The notes beneath the pieces were generated by a model that was not told the origin of the DNA, did no database searches, and worked only from the letters and a program-made list of their open reading frames with translations. From Gigaspora margarita (taxonomy: Eukaryota > Glomeromycota > Glomeromycetes > Diversisporales > Gigasporaceae): a stretch of DNA of 64,000 nucleotides. The stretch is from assembly GCA_009809945.1 (NCBI GenBank), contig WTPW01000082.1, forward strand, positions 179,393 to 243,392, in the 5' to 3' direction. Within the stretch, counting starts at the first letter, position 1. Every line of letters begins with the position of its first letter. Below are positions 35,001 through 45,577 of the stretch, in pieces. The position numbers and the translations under genes are program-made.

Positions 35001-36857
35001 ATAATCGAATGGATTCCTTTCAGTCGATTAGATAACCTTCGAAAGATTGAAGAAGATGGATTCGGTTCAGAATTTTCATCAATTTGGTTAGATGGTATAC
35101 GAGTAATTTCAGGTGAAACTAGCAAATTCGTACGGTCACGCACACTATCAATTGGAGTTAATCTTAAGACATTTCTACATCCCCAGAATTTATTGAATTT
35201 TTTAAGAGAAGTGTGTTGAAAATTTATTATAATTCATTTTGTTATTACGTATATTTGTTTAGTAAAAATGCTCATGACCTTGATTTATCAATTGAATACG
35301 TTTCAAAAGTTTAAATATTATATACATTCAGAATATAAACAATATAAAATATATGGAATAACACAAAATACAATTACCAGTGAATATATGATAGTATTTG
35401 ATAAATTTTTTTCAGAAAGAAAGATAAGTTACGGAAAATGTAAAAATTGTGGCCGATATAACACTTCATTAGACTGGTGTCAGGCATGTGGTCCATGGAC
35501 AAGCGGAAACATGAATATTGATAAATGTATCCAAGAATATAAAGACATAATTGAATGGATTCCTTTTTATAGATTAAATAATATTCAAATTATCGGTAAA
35601 GGGGGATTCGGCACAGTATTTTCAGCAACATGGTTAGATGGTAAAAGAAACAACACAAATCAACGTACATCTCTTATAGTCGCGCTTAAAACATTGCCTG
35701 GATCTAGAGAAAATTTTTTAAGAGAAGTATGTAAATTATTTATTATGATCTTATATTAGTATTATCTTTTTTTATTAATAGATTTATACATCAATACTAT
35801 TATTAGTTTAAAAATTACATGAAGCTTAGGTTAGTAGGTAGCAAGCTTGAAGTATATGGACTAACACGGAACGCAGATAATGAATATTTAATGGTATTTC
35901 AATATGCAAATATGGGAAATCTTCGCAATTATCTTATTTCATACTTTAGAAAATTTAGTTGGAAAAATAAATTAAAGATACTTGTAGGTGTAACGAAATA
36001 TTTAAATCAAATTCATATAGCAGGATATGTTCACGGGGACCTTCATAGTGGCAACATATTATTAAGTCAAGATATTAGTGGAGGTATAATATCTTATATT
36101 GCAGACCTAGGTTTATCTAGAAAGATAGATGAGTCTGATTCAGAAGGAGTTTATGGAGTATTACCATACGTTGCACCAGAAGTGTTAAACAAACAACCAT
36201 ATACCACAGCATCAGATATCTATAGTTTTGGCGTTATTATGGCTGAAATTTCTACAGGGAAACCACCTTATTATGATATTGATTACGATATAAATCTAGC
36301 TATTAGGATATGTAAGGGATTACGCCCAGAATTTGCTAAAGGCATTCCTGAATGCTACATTCAATTAGCAAATCAATGCATGGATGCTAATCCTTCTTGC
36401 TGACCAACTGCATCCGACATATATAATAAGTTAAGCAATTTTTGGTATTATTTAACTAGCACATACGCTGAAAAATTTAAAGAAGGACGAATAATAAAAG
36501 AAGCATTTGAATCTGCAGACCTAGCTATTCCAACATTATTTGCAACAATACCAAATTACTCACAAACTAAATTTACAAGTAAACTTATTAGCTTCAAGAA
36601 TCTTTCTAGCCCTTTTAATTCATTTGCAAGTAAACCTCTTAGCTTCCAAATTCATTCTGATCCACTTAATTCATCATTTTATGGTAAGTAATTATACTTA
36701 CTCATTGTTTAGTTTTTTTTCAAAAAAGCATTATGATGATTTTGTTTTATTTTTAGATTCTACTTTGCAAAATTGTTACATTTCTAATAATCGCGATAAT
36801 GCAGATGATCAATGTGATAATAATAGTGATGGTATTAAACCGAAATTTAATTTTTAA
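31993..36857 (+). CDS. Kinase locus 2: six-module ribbon/N-lobe array plus kinase, two in-frame stops
   Basis: Exons by my reading: 31993-32054, 32435-32882, 33007-33459, 33590-34063, 34164-34646, 34731-35210, 35310-35726, 35807-36683, 36757-36857. Together they give 3,795 nt (1,265 codons) in one frame. Every internal module exon is phase 0 at both ends. Each module carries beta4-beta5, a Cx2C-x9-Cx2C ribbon, then beta1-beta3 and helix C. Only the last N-lobe joins a C-lobe (HGDLHSGNIL, DLG, APE). The frame is broken by TAA at 32820-32822 (TCA in paralogues) and TGA at 36401-36403 (AGA in locus 1). The terminal kinase looks like the TKL-like Ser/Thr kinases expanded in Rhizophagus. A protein built of stacked catalytic-less N-lobes is unusual. 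Either a recently damaged gene or one with two assembly errors. Confidence 0.75.
32435..32882 (+). CDS. Locus 2 module A
   Basis: Unlike later modules it starts with MIKSVYNDAEDLNNYVEVDD instead of beta4-beta5, so it is the leader module. The ribbon is CENC-x9-CQTC. TAA at 32820 interrupts just before YGVNLKTL; the frame then stays open to FLDR and donor GTAGGT. Confidence 0.75.
33007..33459 (+). CDS. Locus 2 module B
   Basis: 453 nt, open. FKVYMQLKNKKHKLYG, ribbon CENC-x9-CLTC, degenerate nucleotide loop (ICKDGLCSVFL), VNLKTLP, FLEM then GTAGGT. The linker before VNLKTLP is shorter than in neighbours. Confidence 0.8.
33590..34063 (+). CDS. Locus 2 module C
   Basis: 474 nt, open. Ribbon CENC-x9-CQKC; loop ISNDGLSSIFL; VNLKTSP; ends FLEK with a weaker donor GTAGAT. 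Confidence 0.8.
34164..34646 (+). CDS. Locus 2 module D
   Basis: 483 nt, open. Ribbon CRNC-x9-CQTC; loop IGKDGLCSIFF. The KSTKSRKPLHIVDLKILP end is shared only with locus 1 module 5. Donor GTGGGT. Confidence 0.8.
34731..35210 (+). CDS. Locus 2 module E
   Basis: 480 nt, open. Ribbon CGNC-x9-CQTC; near-canonical loop EEDGFGSEF; VNLKTFL; ends FLRE before GTGTGT. Counterpart of locus 1 module 6. Confidence 0.8.
35310..35726 (+). CDS. Locus 2 module F: canonical kinase N-lobe
   Basis: 417 nt, open. Ribbon CKNC-x9-CQAC; canonical loop GKGGFGTVF; beta3 lysine in VALKTLP; FLRE before GTATGT. Joins the C-lobe exon in phase 0 over an 80-nt intron. Confidence 0.85.
35807..36857 (+). CDS. Locus 2 kinase C-lobe and tail exons
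   Basis: FKNYMKLRLVGSKLEVYG, hinge VFQYANMGNL, catalytic YVHGDLHSGNIL, DLG, activation segment SEGVYGVLPYVAPE, SDIYSFGV, then NPSC followed by TGA where locus 1 has AGA. That codon is the arginine of the subdomain XI RP pair. Reading on, TASDIYNKLSNF and a Ser/Asn-rich tail continue to a GTAAGT donor at 36684. The last exon (36757-36857) encodes DSTLQNCYISNN and an acidic end. Confidence 0.85.
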
Positions 36858-38045
36858 TCCATTAAGCCATTTGTACTTTTTGTTATTAACAATAAAACTT
36901 CAATTTAATTTGACTTCATTTTATTTTGTCCATTGCTTGAAATATTTTATATTAGCAGCTTATTTTAAAATTTAATTATTTAATATGATTCAGAGATCAA
37001 TCAATAAAAAATAAATGACTAACGTTAAGTGAAATTTATAAATCGTATTATATTTAGATTATTTAATTATTGCAACCGTTCATCTTCGAAAACTTGGTGA
37101 CGTAAATTTTAAAATTCATCCATACTATGAAAATTTGTTAATAAATACAAAAATTAACTGAATTGCATAATAATAGGATCTTTCTGCATTTATCAAATGA
37201 AAAAGTAATGTCAACCTTATTTAATAACGTTAATATTGTTATGTCAATGTGTTTCAACAACTTGTTATTCAATTATCAGACACTCTAAATATTTATAAAT
37301 ATTTAAAAATTTATTTCCACCAACAATTTGAGCACCAATTAATGAAATTAAAAGATCGATATTTTAAAAAAAATAATACCCTAAAATTTGCAGCGTATTT
37401 TTCGATGAATTTTGATAATTTAATTAAAAAAACTAATCATACACGTGGTGTTTGAAACATGTGTATAATTTTTATATAAATTATATTTATTATTATTATT
37501 ATTATTATTATTACGATTATTATTTAATAATTTTTTTATGAACCTTTCAGATAATTTTGTTTAGTATTTAATGTTTATGCAAGTTTTGCTTTATTTTGGA
37601 ACATGTATAGGAGTTACAGTATTTGGACAAAATTTGATACAATATTTTAAATGAATTAAATCATGAATCAACGCCCACAAGCATAATTCCGTGGTTATAT
37701 TGCATATAGCACAAATGCCAAGATGATTGATTATTTTCTTGCCTAATTTTTCATTTAAGCACTACATCATTCCCTTTTTAGAATTTCATTTTGTTGCCCA
37801 CTTGCTAGAAACTTTTAAGGGCATATCGTTTGCAAAAAAATTACATAAAACTATTTCTAATCTAAATGAATATTAATGCTTATTGTTCAAATCTACTATT
37901 AGTCATATACTATTACATGTTAAAACAAAAAAAAAATCTATGAAAAAGACGAAAATATTTAATATAAATTCAGTTACAAGAGCTTTGTACGACTATCTAT
38001 ATTTTTGTAGCTTCTAAAATACTTTAATAATGATAAATATTTTTG
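36858..38045. repeat. 3' flank of locus 2, duplicated from or to locus 1
   Basis: Colinear with 8049-9279 (ACTAATCATACACGTGGTGT at 37431). Includes an (ATT)n microsatellite at 37487-37515. No gene. Confidence 0.7.
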
Positions 38046-38290
38046 AATATGTAAATCTTAAAAGAATATACGAAGAATGCAATCGAGATAATGCTTCGCC
38101 AAAGAACAGCGCGAGCATGGAATTTGGAATGAAAAAGTTGACGGTTGCATTAAAGAATTTCAACTTAATGACACTAAAAATGAGAATGTAATTGAATGAC
38201 TTCCTTTTAGCAATTTCAAGTGATTTTAGCGAATTAGCGCAATCACGTATACCATCACATGTTGTTAGATTTTATAAACGAATAGGTTAA
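38046..38290 (+). pseudogene. Decayed kinase module fragment
   Basis: CTTAAAAGAATATACGAAGA, AAGAACAGCGCGAGCATGG and AAGAATTTCAACTTAATG match 9280-9420 and the locus 3-type first module. Truncated, with many stops. Confidence 0.65.
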
Positions 38291-39345
38291 AGGTTAAACT
38301 TTTCCATTCGTGGGACAAACAAGAAGTAACTTTCTTGGTTTATTAGTTTTAAACTTGTAAGGCGAAGAATATTCGACGGAATAAATTACCAAGGTCGAAC
38401 GAACATTTTCCCTATTAGTAAAAGTCATGCCGATCTGTAATTTTGCATCTGACATTATGTTAGATTTTTAGTTATATTAAGAGACAATATTAAAGTGCAA
38501 ATAATAAATGGATTTATGGACCGAATGGATCGAAGGTATGCTTTTTATTGCATTTATATCCAATTTACTGATAATTATTATTATTTAAGTTCTTACGCGC
38601 TTAACAATCAATTATAATTAATATTATATTTGAGTCATTGAACCACAAGTTAAATCATGGGTCTTTAAGCGCAGAATTATTTTTGCCCTTATTTGTAATA
38701 ATATTCGGATATCGGGCCTCTATCGGTAATTATTTGAGCTCTTATCTGCATTATTTTCGATTTTGGGCCCTTATTTGTAATTTCCCAAAAATTAAAGTAT
38801 ATATAATTTAGGCCAGAGAGCGTATTATCGGGCGGAATTAAGGAATATGGATGCAAATGTCTCGAAAAATTCCGAAAAGAAAATGAATAAACATTAAAGA
38901 AGAGCAATAAAATTTGAGCAATAATCCGATATTTTCCGAAGGGAAAATATGAATTCCAAAAATTATATCATTATCATGCGCACTTTATATGTTATTATAA
39001 AATGCGCATTTTCCCCATCATTAATAACTGTTAGTATTCATTCATCATTTTCATTTTTGTGTCGTTTTCTGAGGGTAACATGTTTAACACAATGTTGGTG
39101 AAGTGTTATATCGGTTGCATTTTTCATATTTTCTATTATTATAATGTCTTTTAGAATGAAATTCATCGAACACTATCATATATTCATTAGTAGTTGTGTT
39201 TTGCGTCAGCCCATAGACTTTAATAGTTTCTAAATGAACATGATTTATAAACTTATAAAATAAATAAATAATATAAATGGGAATTCATGTGATTTGTACA
39301 CTCTATTATTAAAGGAAAAAAAAACTACACGCAAACTTACTTCAT
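38291..39345. other. Spacer with a degenerate GGGCCCTTATTTGTAAT repeat
   Basis: Around 38680-38780 the words TTTGCCCTTATTTGTAATAA, GGGCCTCTATCGGTAATTA and GGGCCCTTATTTGTAATTT follow each other at intervals of about 35-75 bp. The minus ORF over 38689-38907 derives from this and is not supported as a gene. Confidence 0.4.
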
Positions 39346-41125
39346 CTAAAAAATGCATTGAATTAAACAATCATCAATATCCTTAATTCCACTTGTCCCT
39401 TCTTTAGTATATACACACTGTCCTATTGCTTTTAGGTGAGTCATTGTGATAGGTAAACAAGAATTATCATTTTCATTTTCGACTTGATTTTCTGGAAGAA
39501 TTATACACCAATCGAGCGAATATTCACAAAGATGATCTTTGACTTCATTTTCATTATTGTCTTCGCCTTCACTTTCACTAGCATCTTCGACTTCACTTTC
39601 ACTAGTATATTCGACTTCACTTTCACTAGTATCTTCATTAAATTCACTCTCATTAAGGTCATATATGTTAATCCAATCTCATTTTTATGATAATTTTTAA
39701 TACTTGTTATAATATTTGGTTCATAATTCGATTTAGGATATTCAATTGAAGTAATAAGAATAGAGTTTGTTGATAAATTTTCAGGAACTTTTAATTGTGC
39801 AATCGAATCTTCTCTGTCATTTTGGAACGTAAACGATGTATTTTCAGAACAAATTACTGCGATATTACGCGTGTTTCTGTCAAAAATTCCAATTTCAGCA
39901 GGTTTTCCAATTAATATCCAAGTTATTTGCAGATTCACATAATCTTTCGCTCTAAAAATAATAAGAATAAATTAAATAACTAAATCATTTGATTAATTAA
40001 AAAAAAAGTAATGAAACCATTACAAGCTTGATCGAATCAAAATTTACAATTACAACATAGAATCCGTTAATATCCGTAAATTTGAATTTGACAACCACTT
40101 CATCTTTTGCTTCTCCATCTTTGTCATAAGCTTTCCAAAAATACGATAATTACTGGATTTCAATGTGCTAGAAAATTCTACAAAATAAAAATCTCTGAGT
40201 TCTTCAATTGGAATTACTCCTGCCTTAAGTACCTTTTCGTTAACATAATTTTTTGTATCATTAATTCCGAGAATACATTTAATATCCTTACAAAGAGATT
40301 CTTCAAATATATCATGTATTGGATATAATTCACTCCAATTAATAATTTGCAATGAATCATTATCGCTTTCTAAGCAAGATGCCACCCACTCATCAAGCTG
40401 ATTTCTCATTATAATTTCACCGTCGATTGACATTAAATGAGAGGAGTCGAAACAGTATTGTTTCATATTACTTTCCCACAGATTCAAAACATTCAAAACG
40501 TCATTGCATTTGTCAATTTTAAAGTCATTTAGAGTTTCCCATCCAATTTTTTCATCATTTTGTTTTAGACACTTTTCATCTACGATTAAACAAGCCATTC
40601 TATATAATTTGTATCCAAGAACGACTTTTCTAGGCAAGGAATGTCCATATTGTTAAAAATTTTTGTTAATTCGTGATAAGGATTTTTATCTTCTAGAGCA
40701 CTTGTCACTGCTTTATTTAAACTTTCAGATGGTTTCATTGATTCTTTATCAAAAATTAATTCAGCTTTTGAACACTTTATCTCAAGATAAGCAACATTAA
40801 CTGGTGATTCATCATTCAAAGGGGTTTTATCAATATCAAGCACCCAACTAACATGGTCTGAATTAATATTATTTGTTAAAAAAAAAGAATCTTTTTGTTT
40901 TGTGGGAAACATTAACTTCATTTGAAATACTGCGGTAGACGTGTCACTTAAGATATTGATTTTGGGCTGTGATTCAAATTTACATGTTAAACATCTAGTA
41001 AAGCTTATTTCGCACTTATATATTTTCATTCCATGATTAAAATTGAACTTATCTATCCAATTTGGCGTATCACTCGTGTTAGCACTCGCATTAGATACTT
41101 TTTGAATGCATAATAATATTAACAA
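39346..41125 (-). pseudogene. Unrecognised gene with acidic repeat tail, broken by one-base shifts
   Basis: Reading 41125 downwards: DTPNWIDKFNFNHGMKIYKC, then SDHVSWVLDIDKTPLNDESP, then after a shift near 40640 LPRKVVLGYKLYRMACLIVD, and INWSELYPIHDIFEESLCKD. A second shift near 40125 leads to DKDGEAKDEVVVKFKF. An intron ends near 39953; the next exon has NLQITWILIGKPAEIGIFDR and EYPKSNYEPNI. A third shift near 39665 leads to an acidic tail with three TSESEVE-like 8-residue repeats (24-bp tandem repeats at about 39565-39640), and TAG at 39346-39348. The start may be an internal exon. The layout resembles a lineage-specific family I cannot name safely. Each shift is one missing base. Confidence 0.55.
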
Positions 41126-41154
41126 AATAGTTAAAAAACGATAAATTTTTAGAT

Positions 41155-41510
41155 TTAACCTATATTTAAATCAATACCCGATTCTTTTATTATGGAAATG
41201 AGATGGTGCAAAGACTGTACAGTAATGTTAATCCAAAAGAAAAGAGCATACATGTTTATAATCACGTATCTGGTATATTGAGTATTTAATTTTCGGGGGA
41301 GGGCAGTTAAGCGAGGGGGTGACGTTAACCTAAACATTAACTAAAAATCCTTTGGTTTAATTTATTTTTTAAATTATTTTTTTATTATTTATTTGCATTT
41401 CTTATTATTTTTTATTGTTTTTAAAATTTTTTTATTTTTTTAATTTATTTTAAATTTATTTTTTAAATTATTTTTTTATTTTAAATTATTTTTATTTAAT
41501 TAATAATCCG
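41155..41510. other. AT-rich spacer
   Basis: TTATTTTTTAAATTATTT-type low complexity at 41360-41500. A minus ORF at 41155-41337 has no support as a gene, though it could hold an upstream exon of the 39346-41125 gene. Confidence 0.35.
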
Positions 41511-42247
41511 CCAGTCATCTGGTGCAAGATCATAGTGTAATGTGATGCAGATCACTATGTAAATTAGATAAGCAAGAAATGCCAAGGTTTTTTGACAATC
41601 ATTAATATAAATTTTTTTTTCGTACTAAGTTAACAGATAATGCCCACTAATTTAAAGTTGTAGAGCTCACTGAGACGCATCTAAAAGAGGTGAAATCGTC
41701 CAAATTGGTCCAGTAGTTGCTGAAATATTGATTGACCGACTATATAAAATTACTATATAATCAAACTATTGTTTACATAGTAATTTTATATAGTCAGCCA
41801 ATCATTTTTTAAAGATATCTCAGCAACCACTGTGCTAATTTGGACGATCTCACCTCCTTTAGATGTGTCTTAGTGAGTTCTATGCTTTCAATTAGTGGGC
41901 ATTAGCTGTTAACTTAGTATGAAAAAAATTTTTCTTAGAGACACTTGGCATTTACATCCTATATAATAAACATATAGAGGTGAGTCAGTAGAAAAGGGAC
42001 AAATCATTTTTAGTAAAATTTTTTTAATTTATAAATTTAAATATCTTAACAACTATTTAATCAAATTTACTAAACATTTTTTATTTTAAACTTGAAATTA
42101 TATAGGATTAAAATAAAAAAAATATTAAATTTATTAAGATAGTTGTTAAGATATTTAAGTTTAAAGTCAAGAAAACTTTTACCTAGAAAAAATTTGTCTC
42201 TTTTCTACTGACTCACCCCCATATAATTACTAGTGGATCATCAATTA
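41511..42247. mobile_element. Hairpin element (family H1), right arm interrupted
   Basis: Arms pair around a centre near 41765 (TTGTTTACATAG / ACTATATAATC region). Matches 53576-54109 in GTGATGCAGATCACT, AGTTGTAGAGCTCA and the end GGATCATCAATTA. The outer right arm is displaced by the nested element 41977-42219. Confidence 0.75.
41977..42219. mobile_element. Nested MITE inside the H1 element
   Basis: GAGGTGAGTCAGTAGAAAAG against CTTTTCTACTGACTCACCCC, long paired arms, flanked by direct repeat CATATA (41971-41976 and 42220-42225). Confidence 0.8.
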
Positions 42248-44206
42248 AGGGTAGGGTGAACGTAGATTATTTTTAATAGTGATCATGTTATAATTATATG
42301 AAATCAGGTGATTGACCAATCAGAATTGTAAAGAATATAGATCTGACCAATTAGAATTAGCAATTTTTGTGCTAGTAAGTAAATTTGGCTCTATCTAAGT
42401 TTTTTTTATCAATATATAAAGATAGATTTTTTTAAATGATATCCTATAATTATAAAATAATGTCATATGCAAATATAATCTTTATTCGATATGATTGGAC
42501 AATCTTGTATATATGTGCATAAACTCTTGAAATTTTAATCAGCTAACTTTATAAGGATCATGATTATCATTAACTGTAAATCATATATTGCTAATGTCAT
42601 AATAGAATCATCATAATTATCATATATGTAATTTGTGTGAAAACTGAAATGCAGAAATGCAATAATCAAGGACAGTTGTTTTTATTAACATCCTCAGTTG
42701 TAATCTATGATTTTTCAAAAATCAAATATCCATTATGAGTATTTTGTGGATATAAGGTTAAATGTGATATAGATAACATTAATTACTTGCATTAGTAAGT
42801 TAGTTGCTGTGTATTACCAAAATAGTAAGGTTTGGAACTGAATTTATATTGTATCTCACAATAGAAACTATAATAATTCTAGTTCAACTTAATGCAAACT
42901 CATACTTAACTAAGATTATGCATCGAATAGGTTTGCAACAGAATTTTTTATAGTTATTCACTCACATTACCAGAACAATCTTACAGTAACTCATGATATA
43001 ATCCCAATACAAACTAATACTCAACTATGTAGGAAATAATGACAATATTGCTTCTGACTGATACCTTGTAACTGAAATAGTATGTTTTTATAACAGGTTT
43101 TTTACAGTAAATCCATAACAAAAATTATAATTTCAATTCAAATTAACTCAACTTTAATCACTTACCATAGTCAACAAAATAATGAGTAGGCTTTGCAACA
43201 GAATTCTTTATAAATTAACTAATAGCTTCATACAATCTAATTCAAACTTAACCCCATAAAAATCAAGACAATTCAAATGCAAATTAGCTCAACCACGCTG
43301 TGGTCACTGGTAAGTGTTACATAATTTTCTTATATAACTTAGTAGAAATCATGAAAATTCTAATGCAAACTTACACACTTTAAACTACATACAGTGCTTA
43401 TCAGAATAGCAAATCATTTCAAAAAAGAATTGTTCACTCTAACTCTTGACAAAAATTATGGCAATATCAATACAAACTAACTTCAACCATTGCGTACTGT
43501 ATTATTCTCTTTCTATTTGATCACTATGTGATTTTTTTTGTGAGATCTGTAAGTTTTACAATTACAATACAAGCAATTACCTAAATTTGTCATATTTCCA
43601 GAACTCATTTTATTACTTTTGACATTTTTATTATATTTAGTAAATGGGTTCTAAAGAATGTAACTTATATATATCAGAATCGTGAACTCACAGAGCTCAC
43701 AAAAAAAAATAATATACTGATCAAAACCAACTAGATTGAAAAAAACAATAATAAGTTTTGTAACAAAATGTTTTGCAATAATTCATAATAGAATTTATAT
43801 CAACATACTATGAATCACTGAGATAATAAATAAGTTTTGTAAAACACATAATAGAATTTGTAATAATTTTGATGAAGGCTAGTTTAACTTTAACTACATG
43901 CTAGAATGGCTAGCATGTTTTGTAAAAGACTTTTACAATAATTTATAGTAGAAATCATAGTAATTCAAATATTGATGAATGGAAAAAAAATCAGAGGCAA
44001 TAGTGGTGCTCTATCTTCTTCTTGTAGGTTTTAAAATTTTATTATAACAAATATGAAGCATTAAATTATATACCGCAAAATTTTGGGGAATATTAACTAT
44101 AATTCTAAAAAGTTTTATTAGAAGGATATGTTTGATTTCTATATAAAATTTTGTAATATCATGTAAAATTATATGAAAATTTATCTATGTTTACTCTACC
44201 CTTAAT
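42244..44206. mobile_element. About 2-kb TIR element enclosing a satellite block
   Basis: ATTAAGGGTAGGGTGAACGT at the left matches the inverse of TATGTTTACTCTACCCTTAAT at the right. 42250-42780 is unique-looking AT-rich DNA without a gene. 42780-43990 is satellite. Confidence 0.6.
42780..43990 (-). repeat. Satellite block 3 (about 105-bp unit, minus orientation)
   Basis: Reverse complement of blocks 1 and 2: ACAGAATTTTTTATAG, GTAACTCATGATA, AATAATTCTAATACAAACT, CTTAACCACATACTG in repeating order. Confidence 0.8.
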
Positions 44207-44668
44207 TATAGGATACTTAAAGAAGGGTGATCCCAGTGATGATCACAAATTGAGTAATTCTCAATATAATCATCTAAGAATTTTGATTGGTCAGAAGAGC
44301 ATAAACAAAATCACCAGTCAGTTAATTCAATATATCTGATATGTCTATATGCTACATAAATCACATTCTTGATATCTATATATAAAAGACCTTCTAATAT
44401 ATCAAAAGTTGACCCTAATTCTAACCCTAACCATGAGGTAAAAATTTTTTTGTTAGTTGTTTTATAGATGCTTTTGCCTTGTAGTTAGAATTAGGGTTAG
44501 ACAAAAAATTTTTTTGGTTGTTTTGATTGGCATTATAAAATTATCGATCATAAATATCACCTGATATTTGCTTACTTTTTTTGGCCAATCAAAATTATAT
44601 GTAATTATGTCACAGGTAATACAATTCAAAATTATCACTGGGTTCACTCTTGTTAAAACTATCCTTAG
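44207..44668. mobile_element. TIR element, about 460 bp
   Basis: AGGGTGATCCCAGTGAT at 44224 against ATCACTGGGTTCACTCT at 44634, with outer AGGATACTT / AACTATCCT also paired. Contains two CCTAACCCTAA words near 44417. Confidence 0.65.
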
Positions 44669-44737
44669 TTATTTTTTATTTTTATTACTATATAAATGCA
44701 AAATTTAAAACTATACACCTTTATATTATATCATAGC

Positions 44738-45008
44738 TATATGGGATCTTTGCTAGAAAAATCACCCTTTAACATTTTCTGATTGAGTAATTTCAGACAA
44801 ATTTATAACAATATACCAGTTTTTATATAAATGTAAATCATCTTTTTGCCTTTATTAATTCAATAGTGCATTAAATAAACTTTCAAATAAATAAAGTCAA
44901 AAGATGATTTGTATACAAATAAAACTGGTATGTTTGTTTAAGTTTGTCTGAATTAGCCTGATTAGAAAATGTCAAAGAATGATTTTTTTAGCAAAAATCC
45001 TATATAGT
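44738..45008. mobile_element. MITE with TATATGGGATCTTTGC ends
   Basis: CTATATGGGATCTTTGCTAG against GCAAAAATCCTATATAG. Arms of about 90 bp, including CATTTTCTGATTGAGTAATT, pair across a short centre. Confidence 0.8.
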
Positions 45009-45295
45009 ATTTTAATTTTTTTAATTTTTACATTTTATATATTTATTTTACTAGAGAACATCAAAGAAAAAGAAAGAAGACTAATATTAGTTTTGAATAG
45101 TTTTATAGTAAAATATATGTAATATTTGAACTTATAATATTTAAAAAATTGGTTACATTAGAAAACTCTCTACACAGTATAGTGAAAGAAAATTGAATTT
45201 AATTGCAATTAATTGCAATTATTTTATTGCAAATTTGGTTTCAATTATTTAATTAGATATTTTTATAAAACAATATATTATTTGCTTATATTAGA

Positions 45296-45466
45296 GTTAA
45301 TGCCTCTATCTAGATATATTTTTTATATCCAGATTAATCCAGTTTTATCATAGCTTATATCCAGATTTAAATTTAAATCTGGATTTATTTATATCTGAAT
45401 ATAAAAACACTATATCATATGACATAGTATATATTTAGATATATAAATCCAGATAGAGATATTAAC
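45296..45466. mobile_element. Short hairpin MITE
   Basis: GTTAATGCCTCTATCTAGAT against ATCCAGATAGAGATATTAAC; inner ATCCAGATTTAAATTTAAAT palindrome. Confidence 0.8.
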
Positions 45467-45577
45467 TTCAGTTTATGTATTATTAATTGGGCCTTATTTA
45501 TTATTTTTTAAAATACATTGGTTTCTACAATAAAAAAAAGTTTGCAAACTTTGGTATATTTAATATTTAATTTAAAA

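Noticed and set aside
39484..39690. Plus-strand ORF with FTFTSIFDF repeats
   Set aside because: It is the antisense shadow of the 24-bp repeats encoding the acidic tail of the minus-strand gene.
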